A DNA stretch of 64,000 bases from NCBI GenBank assembly GCA_035695825.1, contig DASRRH010000023.1, positions 1-64,000 on the forward strand. The letters run 5' to 3'. A program made the translations under genes and the position numbers. Source of the stretch: JAKEFM01 sp035695825 (lineage in GTDB: Bacteria; Planctomycetota; UBA1135; JAKEFM01). Every line of letters begins with the position of its first letter. Positions within the stretch are counted from its first letter, which is position 1. Below the pieces are notes generated by a model that worked only from the letters and a program-made list of their open reading frames with translations, did not search any database and had not been told where the DNA came from. Below are positions 7,026-15,306 of this stretch, piece after piece.

Positions 7026-8192
7026 GTGGCGATCCCCCTCCTCTACAACGTCCGCCACCTCCGGACGCGCCCCGCGGCCGCGGCGATGACGGCCGTCGGC
7101 ATCGCGCTTCCGACGGCGGCCCTCCTTTTCGCCCTCGCCCTCCCCGCGGGGCTGAACCGCGTGCTCCGCAGCTCCGGGGACGAGAGCCGTCTCGTCATCC
7201 TCCGCAAGGGGGCCGTCGCCGAAACGGGGAGCGCGATCGACCGGGAGACGGCGCGCCTCATCGAGACGCTCCCCGGAATCGCGAAGAACGCGGCGAATCG
7301 CCCCCTCTGTTCCCCCGAAGCGGCGATCCTCGTGAACGTCCCGCGGCGGGACGGCAAGCGCACGAACCTCCTCGTCCGCGGCACCGGCGAGCGGGGCCGG
7401 GAACTGCGGCCCGCGGTCCGTCTCGTGGAGGGACGCTGGTTCGAGCCGGGACTCCCCGAGCTCACCGTCAGCCGGCGCATCGCCACGCGGTTCGAGAACC
7501 TCGGCCTCGGGGAGACGATCAAGTTCGGACGGTCCGACTGGCGGGTCGTCGGGATCTTCGAAGCGGCGGGGACCTCGAGCGACTCGGAGGCGTGGGCGGA
7601 CGCCGACCTCCTGATGGCCGACTTCCGCCGCACCCTGTACACCTCGGTCCTCGTGCGCGCGGTCTCCCCCGAGGTTCAGGCCTCGATCGTGCGCACGCTG
7701 GCCGAGGACGAGCGCTTCTCCCTCCGGGGCGTGCCGGAGCCCGAGTACTTCGCCCTCCAGACGCGCGAGGTCGGGATCCCGGTCGAATTCGTCGGGATGC
7801 TCGTCTCGATCCTCCTCGCCGTGGGAGCGACCGTCGGCGCGGCGAACACGATGTACGCGGCCGTGGCGCAGCGCACCCGCGAGATCGCCGTCCTCCGGGC
7901 GATCGGATTCCGCCGGCGCGCCGTCCTCGCCTCCTTCCTCTTCGAGACCTTCCTCCTCGCGCTCGCCGGCGGGGCCGTCGGATGCGCGATCGCCTTCGCG
8001 GCCTTCCACGGGCGCGCGACGAGCACCGTGAACTGGATCTCCTTCAGCGACGTCGTCTTCCAGTTCCGGATCACGCCGGACCTCCTCGGCTACGGGATGG
8101 TCTTCGCGGTCGCGATCGGACTGCTCGGCGGCGCGCTCCCCGCGCGGCTCGCGGCGAGCCGGGGGATCGCCGCCTCGATGCGGGCGATCTAG
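7026..8192 (+). CDS. FtsX/MacB-type ABC permease, second copy
   Basis: The product is 388 residues from GTG 7026, two bases after the previous stop. It has the same plan: an N-terminal helix (AAAAMTAVGIALPTAALLFAL), a periplasmic domain with a TVSRRIATRFENLGLGETIKF segment, then three helices around QRTREIAVLRAIGFRRRAV. It differs enough from the first permease to be an old paralogue. Two permeases, one ATPase and one fusion protein give a complete ABC efflux or lipoprotein-handling unit apart from the outer-membrane channel. Confidence 0.87.
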   Translation: MAIPLLYNVRHLRTRPAAAAMTAVGIALPTAALLFALALPAGLNRVLRSSGDESRLVILRKGAVAETGSAIDRETARLIETLPGIAKNAANRPLCSPEAAILVNVPRRDGKRTNLLVRGTGERGRELRPAVRLVEGRWFEPGLPELTVSRRIATRFENLGLGETIKFGRSDWRVVGIFEAAGTSSDSEAWADADLLMADFRRTLYTSVLVRAVSPEVQASIVRTLAEDERFSLRGVPEPEYFALQTREVGIPVEFVGMLVSILLAVGATVGAANTMYAAVAQRTREIAVLRAIGFRRRAVLASFLFETFLLALAGGAVGCAIAFAAFHGRATSTVNWISFSDVVFQFRITPDLLGYGMVFAVAIGLLGGALPARLAASRGIAASMRAI

Positions 8193-8193
8193 G

Positions 8194-9471
8194 GTGATCG
8201 AGTTCGAGGCGTTCGAGGTTCACGCGGACGGGAGCCTGCGCTCCGCCCGTTACGCCTATCGAGGCTCCGCGGCGGAGGGGTGGGAGATCCTCCGCGAGGG
8301 GAAGGCCCACGTCCGCCTCGGCCCGGGCTACCGCCTCGTCCGGACGAGCCACTGCGGCGTCTGCTCGACCGACCTCGCGCGCCGATTCCTCCCCTTCCCG
8401 CTCCCGCAGGTCGCGGGCCACGAGGCCGTCGCCCGCGAGGAGGACGGCACCCTCCTCGCCGTCGAGATCAACGCTTCCCACGCCGCGCGCGGGCTCCCCG
8501 AAGCGAAGACCTGTCCGTTCTGCTCGACCGGCCTCGAACGGCACTGCCCGGAAAGGCTCGTCCTCGGGATCCACGACCTGCCCGGAGGGTTCGCTCCCTG
8601 GATGCTGGTGCCCGTCCGCGCGGTCCATCCCCTCCCCCCCTCGCTCCCTCCCCTCGCGGCGACGTTCGTCGAGCCCTTCGCCGCGGCGCTGCACGGCGTC
8701 CGGACGATCGCGCCGCGCGCCGGGGAAACGGTCGCCGTCCTCGGGGTGCGGAAGCTCGGTCTTCTCCTCGTGGCCGCGCTCGCCGCCGAACGGGCCCACC
8801 GGGGCGTGCGCTTCGAGATCCTGGCGATTGGAAAACACCCGGACCAGCTCCGCCTCGCCACCGCGCTCGGAGCCGACCGCGCGGTCCTTTCCTCCGCGCT
8901 CGATCCCCGGAAGCCGGAGGCCGACGTCGTGATCGAGGCGACCGGAAAGCCCGACTCGCTCCCCCTCGCCGCCGCGCTCGCACGGCGCGAGGTCCACGTG
9001 AAGTCGACGACGGGGCACGAGACCTTCGGACTCCGCCACTTGACCGAGTTCGTCGTCGACGAGCTCTCGCTGACTCCGCTCCGGGGCGGAGCGACTCCCC
9101 CTCCTCCTCCGGCGGCGGTCGTCGCCCGCACCCTCGAAACGATCGACCGCGCGATCCGCCCCGACCCGAGGCGCGAGGCCGGAGCCGTGCGCGCCCGCGG
9201 GACGATCTACGTGGAGGACGTCGGGCAGGAACGCCCCGGCATCCTCGAGCCGCTCCTCGGTCGCGGGCTGCGGTTCAGCTCCTCCCGCTGCGGCGACTTC
9301 GCCCCGGCGATCGAGGTCCTCGCGGATCCGAAGACGGGGCTCGGGACGCGCTTGCCCGAGCTCCTCGTGAAGGACCGGTTCGCGGCCTCGCGGCTCCCGG
9401 AGGCCTTCGCCCGCGCGGCCGAACCTTCCGCCCTCAAGGTCGTCGTGACCCACGAGGGCGCGAGGGTCTGA
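8194..9471 (+). CDS. Zinc-dependent alcohol dehydrogenase-like (MDR) protein
   Basis: The product is 425 residues from GTG 8194, one base after the permease stop. Residues 53-57 are HCGVC and residues 75-77 are GHE, the usual catalytic-zinc ligands of the medium-chain family. A lobe with CPFC and HC may bind a structural zinc but shows only three Cys. The nucleotide motif is degenerate, reading VLGVRKLG where GxGxxG is expected. The C-terminal 130 residues depart from the standard family and read like an added alpha/beta domain. The substrate is unknown. Close coupling to the efflux operon suggests co-transcription. Confidence 0.75.
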   Translation: MIEFEAFEVHADGSLRSARYAYRGSAAEGWEILREGKAHVRLGPGYRLVRTSHCGVCSTDLARRFLPFPLPQVAGHEAVAREEDGTLLAVEINASHAARGLPEAKTCPFCSTGLERHCPERLVLGIHDLPGGFAPWMLVPVRAVHPLPPSLPPLAATFVEPFAAALHGVRTIAPRAGETVAVLGVRKLGLLLVAALAAERAHRGVRFEILAIGKHPDQLRLATALGADRAVLSSALDPRKPEADVVIEATGKPDSLPLAAALARREVHVKSTTGHETFGLRHLTEFVVDELSLTPLRGGATPPPPPAAVVARTLETIDRAIRPDPRREAGAVRARGTIYVEDVGQERPGILEPLLGRGLRFSSSRCGDFAPAIEVLADPKTGLGTRLPELLVKDRFAASRLPEAFARAAEPSALKVVVTHEGARV

Positions 9472-9572
9472 CCCCTCGCCCCCGGCGGGACGGACGGAGG
9501 CCCGGCCAGCCGTTGCCGGCCTGGACGGCGAAGGCTCGTCTTCGGCGATCCGACTCTCGAGGTAGACCGATA

Positions 9573-9591
9573 ACTTGACTAATACTTGACT
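9573..9591 (+). promoter_or_regulatory. Tandem ACTTGACT sites upstream of the Fic gene
   Basis: ACTTGACT occurs at 9573-9580 and 9584-9591, an 11-base period that puts both on the same face of the helix. Each contains TTGACT, close to a -35 hexamer. The Fic GTG lies 18 bases downstream. They could be overlapping promoter elements or a tandem operator. The 137-base gap holds nothing else. Confidence 0.4.
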
Positions 9592-9608
9592 GATCCCACA
9601 CTCCCCCC

Positions 9609-10613
9609 GTGCCCTACCGGCCCCGCATTGTGGTCTCCTCGGCTCTCCTCTCTCGCATCGAGGAGATCGCGGCGTGCCGAGCGCGAATCGAGGCCGCTTC
9701 GATCGAGGTCCCCTGGATCCCGATGCTCCAGAAGGACGCCCGGATCCGGAACGCCCACGCATCGACCGCGATCGAGGGGAATCCCCTGACGCTCGAGCAG
9801 GTCCGCGACCTCGACGAGGGCAGGCCGCTGCCGGCGGTCACGCCAAGGTCGCGAAGGGAGATCCTCAACTACTTCGCCGGCCTCCGGTTCGTCGAGGGCC
9901 ACGCCTCGAAGGGAGAGATCCGGCACGCGGACGTCCTCCGGGTCCACGCCCTCCTCGCCGAGGGGGTGATGGACCAGGGCAACGCGGGAGAGTATCGGAC
10001 GATCCGGGTCCGGGTGGGCAAACATGTCCCGCCGCCGCCCGGGGAGGTCCGGGGCCTCATGGACGAACTCCTCGAATGGTGGAACGAGGAGGCGCCACGC
10101 TGGTCGCCGGTCGTCACCTCGGCCGTCCTCCACTTCCGGTTCGAGGAGATCCACCCCTTCGCCGATGGAAACGGGCGGACGGGCCGGATGCTGGCCCTCT
10201 GGGAACTCTTCCGCCGCGGTTTCGACACGCACCACTTCTTCTCGGTCGACGAGCACGATTGGGAAGACCGTCCCCGGTACTACGCCGCGCTCGATCGGGT
10301 GCGGCTCCTCGGCGGCGACCTCACGAACTGGCTCGAGTACCGCGCCGAAGGCCTTCAGCGGACCCTCGAGGCGGTCTGGGCGCGCCTCCAGCGCATTTCG
10401 GCCGCGGCCGGACCGGCCAAGATCACGCTCCGCCCGAGGCAGGAACAACTCCTCCAGATGCTCCGCGACCGCGGAGGGATGGCGCCGCGCGAGATCTGGG
10501 GGGCACTCGGCGTCTCGAAGCAGGGGGCGATGGATCTTCTCAGGCCGCTCCTCGACGCGGGACTCGTGAAGCGCGAGGGGACGAAGAAGTCCGGGCGGTA
10601 CCTTCTCGCGTGA
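9609..10613 (+). CDS. Fic-domain protein (AMP-transferase family)
   Basis: The product is 334 residues from GTG 9609. The central Fic motif HPFADGNGRTGR carries the catalytic His and the phosphate-binding loop. An N-terminal STAIEGNPLT segment matches the inhibitory helix of class II Fic enzymes, which blocks the active site in the same chain. The C-terminal 80 residues look like a winged helix (REIWGALGVSKQGAMDLLRPLL), common in this subfamily. It probably AMPylates a host protein and controls itself. There is no separate antitoxin next to it, consistent with the built-in inhibitory helix. Confidence 0.88.
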   Translation: MPYRPRIVVSSALLSRIEEIAACRARIEAASIEVPWIPMLQKDARIRNAHASTAIEGNPLTLEQVRDLDEGRPLPAVTPRSRREILNYFAGLRFVEGHASKGEIRHADVLRVHALLAEGVMDQGNAGEYRTIRVRVGKHVPPPPGEVRGLMDELLEWWNEEAPRWSPVVTSAVLHFRFEEIHPFADGNGRTGRMLALWELFRRGFDTHHFFSVDEHDWEDRPRYYAALDRVRLLGGDLTNWLEYRAEGLQRTLEAVWARLQRISAAAGPAKITLRPRQEQLLQMLRDRGGMAPREIWGALGVSKQGAMDLLRPLLDAGLVKREGTKKSGRYLLA

Positions 10614-10677
10614 TCGATTCGGGAGCATCGGGTCGGGATCCGTGACCGAGACCCGAACGCCTTCGCCCGGCCCTCGC

Positions 10678-11565
10678 CTACCGGCCGCGCATCGCGGCGC
10701 GCAACTCCTTCCCGATCGGCTCGGGATTTCCCTCGGCGAACTCGTTCCCGTACCGGTAGGTCTCGAGGAGGCGCGCGAGGCGGGGAAGCCGGGTCCACGC
10801 GCCCTGGTCCCGAGCGAAGTCGGCGTGCACCTCGCGCAGGTGGTCGAGACCGTTCACGAGGCTCCAGCGGCATCCGTCCGTGTGGCGGTGCCCCGGTTGG
10901 ACCGGGTCGGGCCCGAGCGCCGCGCTCCACCCCTTCTCCTTCCCGAAGTAGGCGACGAGGCTCGCGAGCTCGCGGGCCCGCTCGGCGTGGGCGCGCCCCA
11001 GCCGCGCCCCGGCGTCGGGCCGGAGGTTCCCCTTCGCGTCGAGGGCCTCCCGGCGCACCCGCTCGACGAAGTCGAGCTCCTTCCCGAAGAGGCTCGGGTG
11101 CCAGTACCCCGCGAGGTAGTCGAAGACGCGGAGGTCGGGGGTCGCGAAGAAGGTGACGACGTTCTTCGTCGCGAAGACCTCGGGCTCGGAGCTCCAGATG
11201 TTCGACTCGCCGCCCGGGTCGCAATCGTGGAAGGAGGGGGCGACGTTGACCCAGGTCGGGACGCAGGAGGCATGGATGCGACGGGCGGTGTCGAGGTCCG
11301 AGAACGTCACGGTTCTCATCAGGTGCCCGGCCGCTCAGGTCCCTCCGTAGCGAAGGTCGCCGACGAGCCGGAAGACCATCAGGAACTTCCCCTCGGAGGC
11401 GGCCTGGCGGGCGGCCTCCCCGAGGTCTTCCGTCCAGACGACCGCGCGGTCGTAGTCGGGCCAGCGGAGGCGGACCCCCGCCGTGCAGCAGCCGGAGACG
11501 TCGCTCGGGGCGCGGTCGGAGAGGCCGGAGGAGAGGATCGAGGCGAGGAGCAGGAAGCCGAGCAT
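10678..11565 (-). CDS. Secreted thioredoxin-like protein, candidate selenoprotein read through an in-frame TGA
   Basis: Two frame-matched pieces, 11565-11338 and 11334-10678, are separated only by TGA at 11335-11337. Read through, they give 295 residues: a signal peptide (LGFLLLASILSSGLS), Cys26-Cys27, then a thioredoxin-like strand (KFLMVFRLVGDLRYGGT), residue 77 as the TGA, and a helix plus strand (RTVTFSDL to CVPTWVNVAP). A C-terminal half follows with NVVTFFATPDLRVF and YLAGYWHP. The TGA falls in the loop before helix 1, where thioredoxin folds keep their redox Cys. The downstream piece alone would start at ATG 11319 with no ribosome binding site and half a fold. Alternatives are a pseudogene or a base error. 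Confidence 0.65.
11300..11337 (-). promoter_or_regulatory. Bacterial SECIS-like hairpin after the in-frame TGA
   Basis: On the minus strand, TGA (11337-11335) is followed after 17 bases by GAGAAC, loop CGTGAC, GTTCTC (11317-11300), a perfect six-base-pair stem that a flanking T-G wobble can extend. The loop begins 23 bases after the TGA and has G as its second base. Known bacterial selenocysteine insertion elements need a short stem, a loop roughly 16-37 bases from the TGA and G in the first two loop positions, and this fits. A chance six-base stem in GC-rich DNA cannot be excluded. Confidence 0.5.
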
Positions 11566-11695
11566 GGGCGGTCCTCCCCGCGGGCGGGGGGTCGACCCGC
11601 GGTGCCGGGCGTTCCCGCAATCGCCGGGCCGGCGGCGCCTCCGAGGGGAGGCGGCCCGGCGCGTCCCGTCCGGGGGACGGGGCGGGGCGACCCCC

Positions 11696-11752
11696 TTGAC
11701 GCCGGACCCGACTCAAGTATTTTTATGCACCTTCCCGAATAGTCATGCACGC
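11696..11752 (+). promoter_or_regulatory. argR promoter with a pair of ARG boxes
   Basis: TTGACG at 11696-11701 and TATTTT at 11718-11723 are spaced 16 bases. Over the -10 and the start codon lie two 18-base ARG-box-like sites, 11714-11731 (core AGTATTTTTATGCA) and 11735-11752 (core GAATAGTCATGCA). They are separated by three bases, giving the 21-base centre spacing typical of hexameric ArgR. ArgR with arginine would block both RNA polymerase and the argR start, giving autoregulation of the whole operon. The boxes match the E. coli/Bacillus consensus only partly. Confidence 0.65.
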
Positions 11753-12215
11753 CTTGCACGCCTCCACCCCCACGCTCCGGCGCAACCGCATCGCCGAGCT
11801 CCTGCGCGAGCGCCCGCGACGCTCGCAGGAGGAGCTGCGCCGCACCCTCGAGCGCGAGGGGATCGAGGTCACCCAGGCGACCCTCTCCCGCGACCTCCGC
11901 TCGCTCGGCGTCGTGAAGACCCCCTCGGGCTACGCCCTCCCGGCGCCGTCCGCGCCCCCCCCCGCGCCGGGAGTCCCCTCGGAGCTCGAGCGCCTCTGGC
12001 GGATGTTCCTCGTCCACGCCGACTCCGTCGGAAACGTCGCGGTGCTCAAGACTTCTCCCGGGAACGCGCACGGGCTGGGCGTGGCCCTCGACCGCTCCGC
12101 CTTCGAGGGGATCGTCGGCTGCATCGCGGGGGACGACACGGTCTTCGCGCTCGCGCGCGACGCGGCCGCGGCGCGGCGCCTCGTCCGCGCCGCCCTCGCG
12201 GCGGCCCGGCTCTGA
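11745..12215 (+). CDS. argR: Arginine repressor ArgR
   Basis: The product is 156 residues. The N-terminal winged helix includes SQEELRRTLEREGIEVTQAT and LSRDLRSLGVVK, the ArgR DNA-binding motif. A Pro/Ala linker leads to the C-terminal hexamer and arginine-binding domain with VLKTSPGNAHGLGVALD and GCIAGDDTVFALARD, where the GDDT motif contacts arginine. It is the first gene of the arginine operon and its own start lies inside an ARG box. The stop is ten bases before argC. Confidence 0.9.
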   Translation: MHALHASTPTLRRNRIAELLRERPRRSQEELRRTLEREGIEVTQATLSRDLRSLGVVKTPSGYALPAPSAPPPAPGVPSELERLWRMFLVHADSVGNVAVLKTSPGNAHGLGVALDRSAFEGIVGCIAGDDTVFALARDAAAARRLVRAALAAARL

Positions 12216-12225
12216 CCGACCAGGG

Positions 12226-13260
12226 ATGAAGCCGCAAGCCCCCGCGCCCCTCGTTTCCGCCGCCGTCTTCGGCGCCTCGGGCTACTCGGGCGCCGAGGCG
12301 GTGGGGATCCTGCTCCGACACCCTCGGTTCCACGTCGCAGGGCTGTTCGGCTCGGGCCGCGGCGAGAGGGAGGTTCCCTTCGACCGTCTCCACCCGAGGT
12401 TCCGGACGCGCTGCGACCTTCCGGTCCGGCCGGCCGAGGCAGGGCCGATCGCGGCGAGCGGGGCGAGGATCGCCTTCCTCGCAACGCCCCACGAGGCGAG
12501 CCTGGAGCTCGTCCCCAGGCTTCTCGAGACCGGGATGCGGGTCGTCGACCTCTCCGGTGCCTTCCGGTTGAAGGACCCCGCCCTCTACCCGCGCCACTAC
12601 GGCTTCGAGCACCGCCGGCCCGACCTCCTCGCCGAGGCGGTCTACGGGCTCCCCGAAATCGAGGGGGAGGCGCTCGATCGCGCGCGGCTCGTCGCGAACC
12701 CGGGCTGCTACCCGACGAGCGTCGCCCTTCCCCTCTCGCCATTCGTCGCCGCGCGCCTCCTCGAACCGGAGGCCGGCGTGATCGCCGACTGCATCTCCGG
12801 CGTCTCGGGAGCGGGGCGCACGCCGAGCCCGACGACCCATTTCTGCGAGGTGAGCGCCCGGGCCTACGGGGTTTTCTCTCACCGCCACGCCCCCGAGATC
12901 GCCCAGGCCGTCGGGGCTCCGGTCGTCTTCGTCCCCCACCTCGCCCCCTTCGACCGCGGGATCCTCTCGACGATCCACTTTCGCGCGCGCCCCGGGACGA
13001 CGGAGGGGGACCTGAGGGGCGCGCTCGAGCGGGCCTACGAGGGCCGCCCGTTCGTGCGCCTGCTTCCGCCCGGGGAGTTCCCGAGCGTCGGGGCGGTCGA
13101 GGGGACGAACTTCTGCGACGTCGCCGTCGCCTTCGACGCCGGATCCCGGCGGACGATCCTCCTCTCCGCGATCGACAACCTCGGCAAGGGCGCCGCCGGC
13201 CAGGCGGTCCAGTGCGCGAACCGGATGTTCGGCTTCGCGGAGACGGAGGGGCTCCGATGA
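12226..13260 (+). CDS. argC: N-acetyl-gamma-glutamyl-phosphate reductase
   Basis: The product is 344 residues from ATG 12226, with AGGGA upstream. The NADP fold opens with GASGYSGAEAV, the catalytic Cys is in ANPGCYPTS, and the His motif HRHAPEI and the C-terminal NLGKGAAGQAVQ segment are present. It reduces acetylglutamyl phosphate to the semialdehyde, step three of arginine synthesis. Its TGA overlaps the argB ATG by four bases. Confidence 0.95.
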   Translation: MKPQAPAPLVSAAVFGASGYSGAEAVGILLRHPRFHVAGLFGSGRGEREVPFDRLHPRFRTRCDLPVRPAEAGPIAASGARIAFLATPHEASLELVPRLLETGMRVVDLSGAFRLKDPALYPRHYGFEHRRPDLLAEAVYGLPEIEGEALDRARLVANPGCYPTSVALPLSPFVAARLLEPEAGVIADCISGVSGAGRTPSPTTHFCEVSARAYGVFSHRHAPEIAQAVGAPVVFVPHLAPFDRGILSTIHFRARPGTTEGDLRGALERAYEGRPFVRLLPPGEFPSVGAVEGTNFCDVAVAFDAGSRRTILLSAIDNLGKGAAGQAVQCANRMFGFAETEGLR

Positions 13261-14072
13261 CGCGCGGGACGTGCGCGGGCTCGCTCGTCGACCTCGTCGT
13301 CAAGGTGGGGGGCAAGTGCCTCGAGGACGGCGCCTCCCTCGCCGCGTTCGCACGGGAGGTGGCCGCGGCGCGGCGGGAGGGCGTCCGTCTCGCGCTCGTT
13401 CACGGTGGAGGCGCCTCCCTCGACGCGCGCCTCGCGCGGCTCGGGATCGCCACGGAGCGGCGCGAGGGACTGCGGCTGACCCCCCCCGCCGTGATGGAGG
13501 AGGCGCTCGCCGCCTTCGCGGGGATCGAGAACAAGCGCCTCGTCGCGGCCCTCGCCGGCGCCGGCGTTCCCGCCGTCGGACTCTGCGGGGCCGACGGGGG
13601 CACGCTCCGCGCCGAACGCTGGAGGCCCGCGGGCTTCGACCCCGGCCGTGTGGGGCGCGTCGTCGGCGGGGATCCGCGCGCGGTCGCCGCGCTCCTGGAG
13701 GCGGGATTCGTCCCCGTGCTCGCCCCGGTCGCCCTCGGAGGCGACGGGGAGTTCCTCAACCTCAACGCGGACGAGGCGGCCGCGGGACTCGCGCGCGTGC
13801 TCGCCGCGCCGCTCCTCGCCCTGCTCTCGGACGTCCCCGCCGTCCTCGACGCGCGGGGGGCGCGCATCGAGCGTCTCGAGGCCGCCTCGACCGGGGCGCT
13901 CGTCGATTCCGGGACGATCGCGGGGGGGATGGTTCCGAAGGTCCGCAGCGCCCTGGAGGCCGCCTCCCTCGCCGGCGCGCGGGTCTCGATCGCCTCGTGG
14001 AAGGAGCCCTCCGTCCTCCGCCGGCTCGCCGGCGGGGAGCGGCTCGGGACGACCGTGGAGGGGAAAGCGTGA
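13257..14072 (+). CDS. argB: Acetylglutamate kinase
   Basis: The product is 271 residues from ATG 13257, the start that overlaps the argC stop as ATGA; an earlier GTG-type start at 13212 would only extend into argC. VVKVGGKCLEDG, LVHGGGASLD, LNLNADEAAAGLA and GGMVPKVRSALEA are the phosphate-binding and substrate motifs of the amino-acid kinase fold. It lacks the long N-terminal helix of arginine-inhibited hexameric forms, so it is probably not feedback-inhibited that way (inference). Confidence 0.94.
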   Translation: MTRGTCAGSLVDLVVKVGGKCLEDGASLAAFAREVAAARREGVRLALVHGGGASLDARLARLGIATERREGLRLTPPAVMEEALAAFAGIENKRLVAALAGAGVPAVGLCGADGGTLRAERWRPAGFDPGRVGRVVGGDPRAVAALLEAGFVPVLAPVALGGDGEFLNLNADEAAAGLARVLAAPLLALLSDVPAVLDARGARIERLEAASTGALVDSGTIAGGMVPKVRSALEAASLAGARVSIASWKEPSVLRRLAGGERLGTTVEGKA

Positions 14073-15292
14073 ACCTGAAGGAAGCCCAGGCCCTCGACGC
14101 GGCCCACCTCTTCCAGAACTACAAGCGCGCGCCGCTCCTCCTCGCCGGGGGGCGCGGCTGCGTCGTCTTCGGCGACGACGGCCGCGCGTACCTCGACTTC
14201 GTCACCGGGATCGGCGTGAACGCCCTCGGCCACGGCGACGACCGCGTCGTCTCGATCCTCCGCGAGGCGGCCGACTCGGTGCTGCACACCTCGAACCTCT
14301 ACCACCATCCGTTCGCGGGGCCCGTCGCGGAGCGGCTGAAGCGCCTCTCCGGACTCGACCGGGTCTTCTTCGCGAACAGCGGGACCGAGGTCGTGGAGGC
14401 CGCGCTCAAGCTCGCCCGGGCGCGGGCGAAGAAGCGAGGGGAGGGCGAGCGCGTCGAGGTCCTCGCCTTCGAGGGCTCCTTCCACGGCCGGACGTTCGGC
14501 GCGCTCTCCGCGACCTCGACGGAGAAGTACCGCGCGCCGTTCGAGCCGCTCGTCCCGGGCTTCCGCTTCCTCCCCTACGGCGACGCCGCCGGAGTCGCCT
14601 CCGCCGTCGGACCTCGCACGGCGGCCGTGATCGTCGAGTGCGTCCAGGGAGAGGGGGGGCTCGCCGCGGCGAGCCCGGAGTTCGTCCGCGCGATCCGCGC
14701 CGCGGGCGACGGCGCCGGCGCCGCCCTGATCGCCGACGAGGTCCAGTGCGGGCTCGGGCGGACGGGCCGCCCCTTCGCCTTCCAGAAGTCCGGCGTCCTC
14801 CCCGACCTCGTCACGGTCGCCAAGCCCCTCGGCCTCGGCCTCCCCCTCGGCGCGCTCCTCGCGCGGGAGTCTTGGGCGGGGGCGTTCGCCCCGGGGGACC
14901 ACGGCACGACGTTCGGGGGGAACCCCCTCGCCTGCCGCCTCGCGATCGAGTTCCTCGACCGCCTCCTCGGGGGCCTCCCCGAGGTCGTCGCGGAGACGGG
15001 TCGCTACTTCCGGGCCCGCCTCGAGTCCCTCGCCGCCTCGACGCCGGGCGTTCTCGAGGTCCGCGGCGAGGGGCTGATGCTCGGGCTCGTCCTCGCCTTC
15101 GACGCCGCGCCGGTCGTCGAGCGGGCTCTCGAGGCGGGGTTCCTGATCAACCGCACGGCCGGCACCGTGCTGCGCTTCCTCCCCCCCTTCGTGGTGGGAC
15201 GGCCCGAGATCGACCGGCTCGTCGAGGGCCTCGCCGCGGCGATCGCCGCGTCGACCCCGACCCCCTCCGCGGGAGCCCTCTCCCGCGCCTGA
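14069..15292 (+). CDS. argD: Acetylornithine aminotransferase
   Basis: The product is 407 residues from GTG 14069, overlapping argB by four bases. It is a class III PLP aminotransferase. The NSGTEVVEAALKLAR segment binds cofactor phosphate, FHGRTFGALS and IADEVQCGLGRTG are conserved, and LVTVAKPLGLGLPLGA contains the PLP lysine. It converts N-acetylglutamate semialdehyde to acetylornithine. Class III relatives also act on succinyl-diaminopimelate or ornithine; the operon position makes ArgD the clear choice. Confidence 0.93.
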   Translation: MNLKEAQALDAAHLFQNYKRAPLLLAGGRGCVVFGDDGRAYLDFVTGIGVNALGHGDDRVVSILREAADSVLHTSNLYHHPFAGPVAERLKRLSGLDRVFFANSGTEVVEAALKLARARAKKRGEGERVEVLAFEGSFHGRTFGALSATSTEKYRAPFEPLVPGFRFLPYGDAAGVASAVGPRTAAVIVECVQGEGGLAAASPEFVRAIRAAGDGAGAALIADEVQCGLGRTGRPFAFQKSGVLPDLVTVAKPLGLGLPLGALLARESWAGAFAPGDHGTTFGGNPLACRLAIEFLDRLLGGLPEVVAETGRYFRARLESLAASTPGVLEVRGEGLMLGLVLAFDAAPVVERALEAGFLINRTAGTVLRFLPPFVVGRPEIDRLVEGLAAAIAASTPTPSAGALSRA

Positions 15293-15306
15293 CCCAGGAG
15301 AAGAAG

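Noticed and set aside
10642..11742. A 366-residue plus-strand frame over the thioredoxin-like locus
   Set aside because: It is antisense to the thioredoxin-like gene, has no domain sense and would run into the argR promoter. The minus-strand protein has normal aromatic content and fold motifs.
13212..13256. Earlier start for argB
   Set aside because: It would overlap argC by 49 bases; ATG 13257 gives the usual ATGA coupling and the normal family N-terminus.
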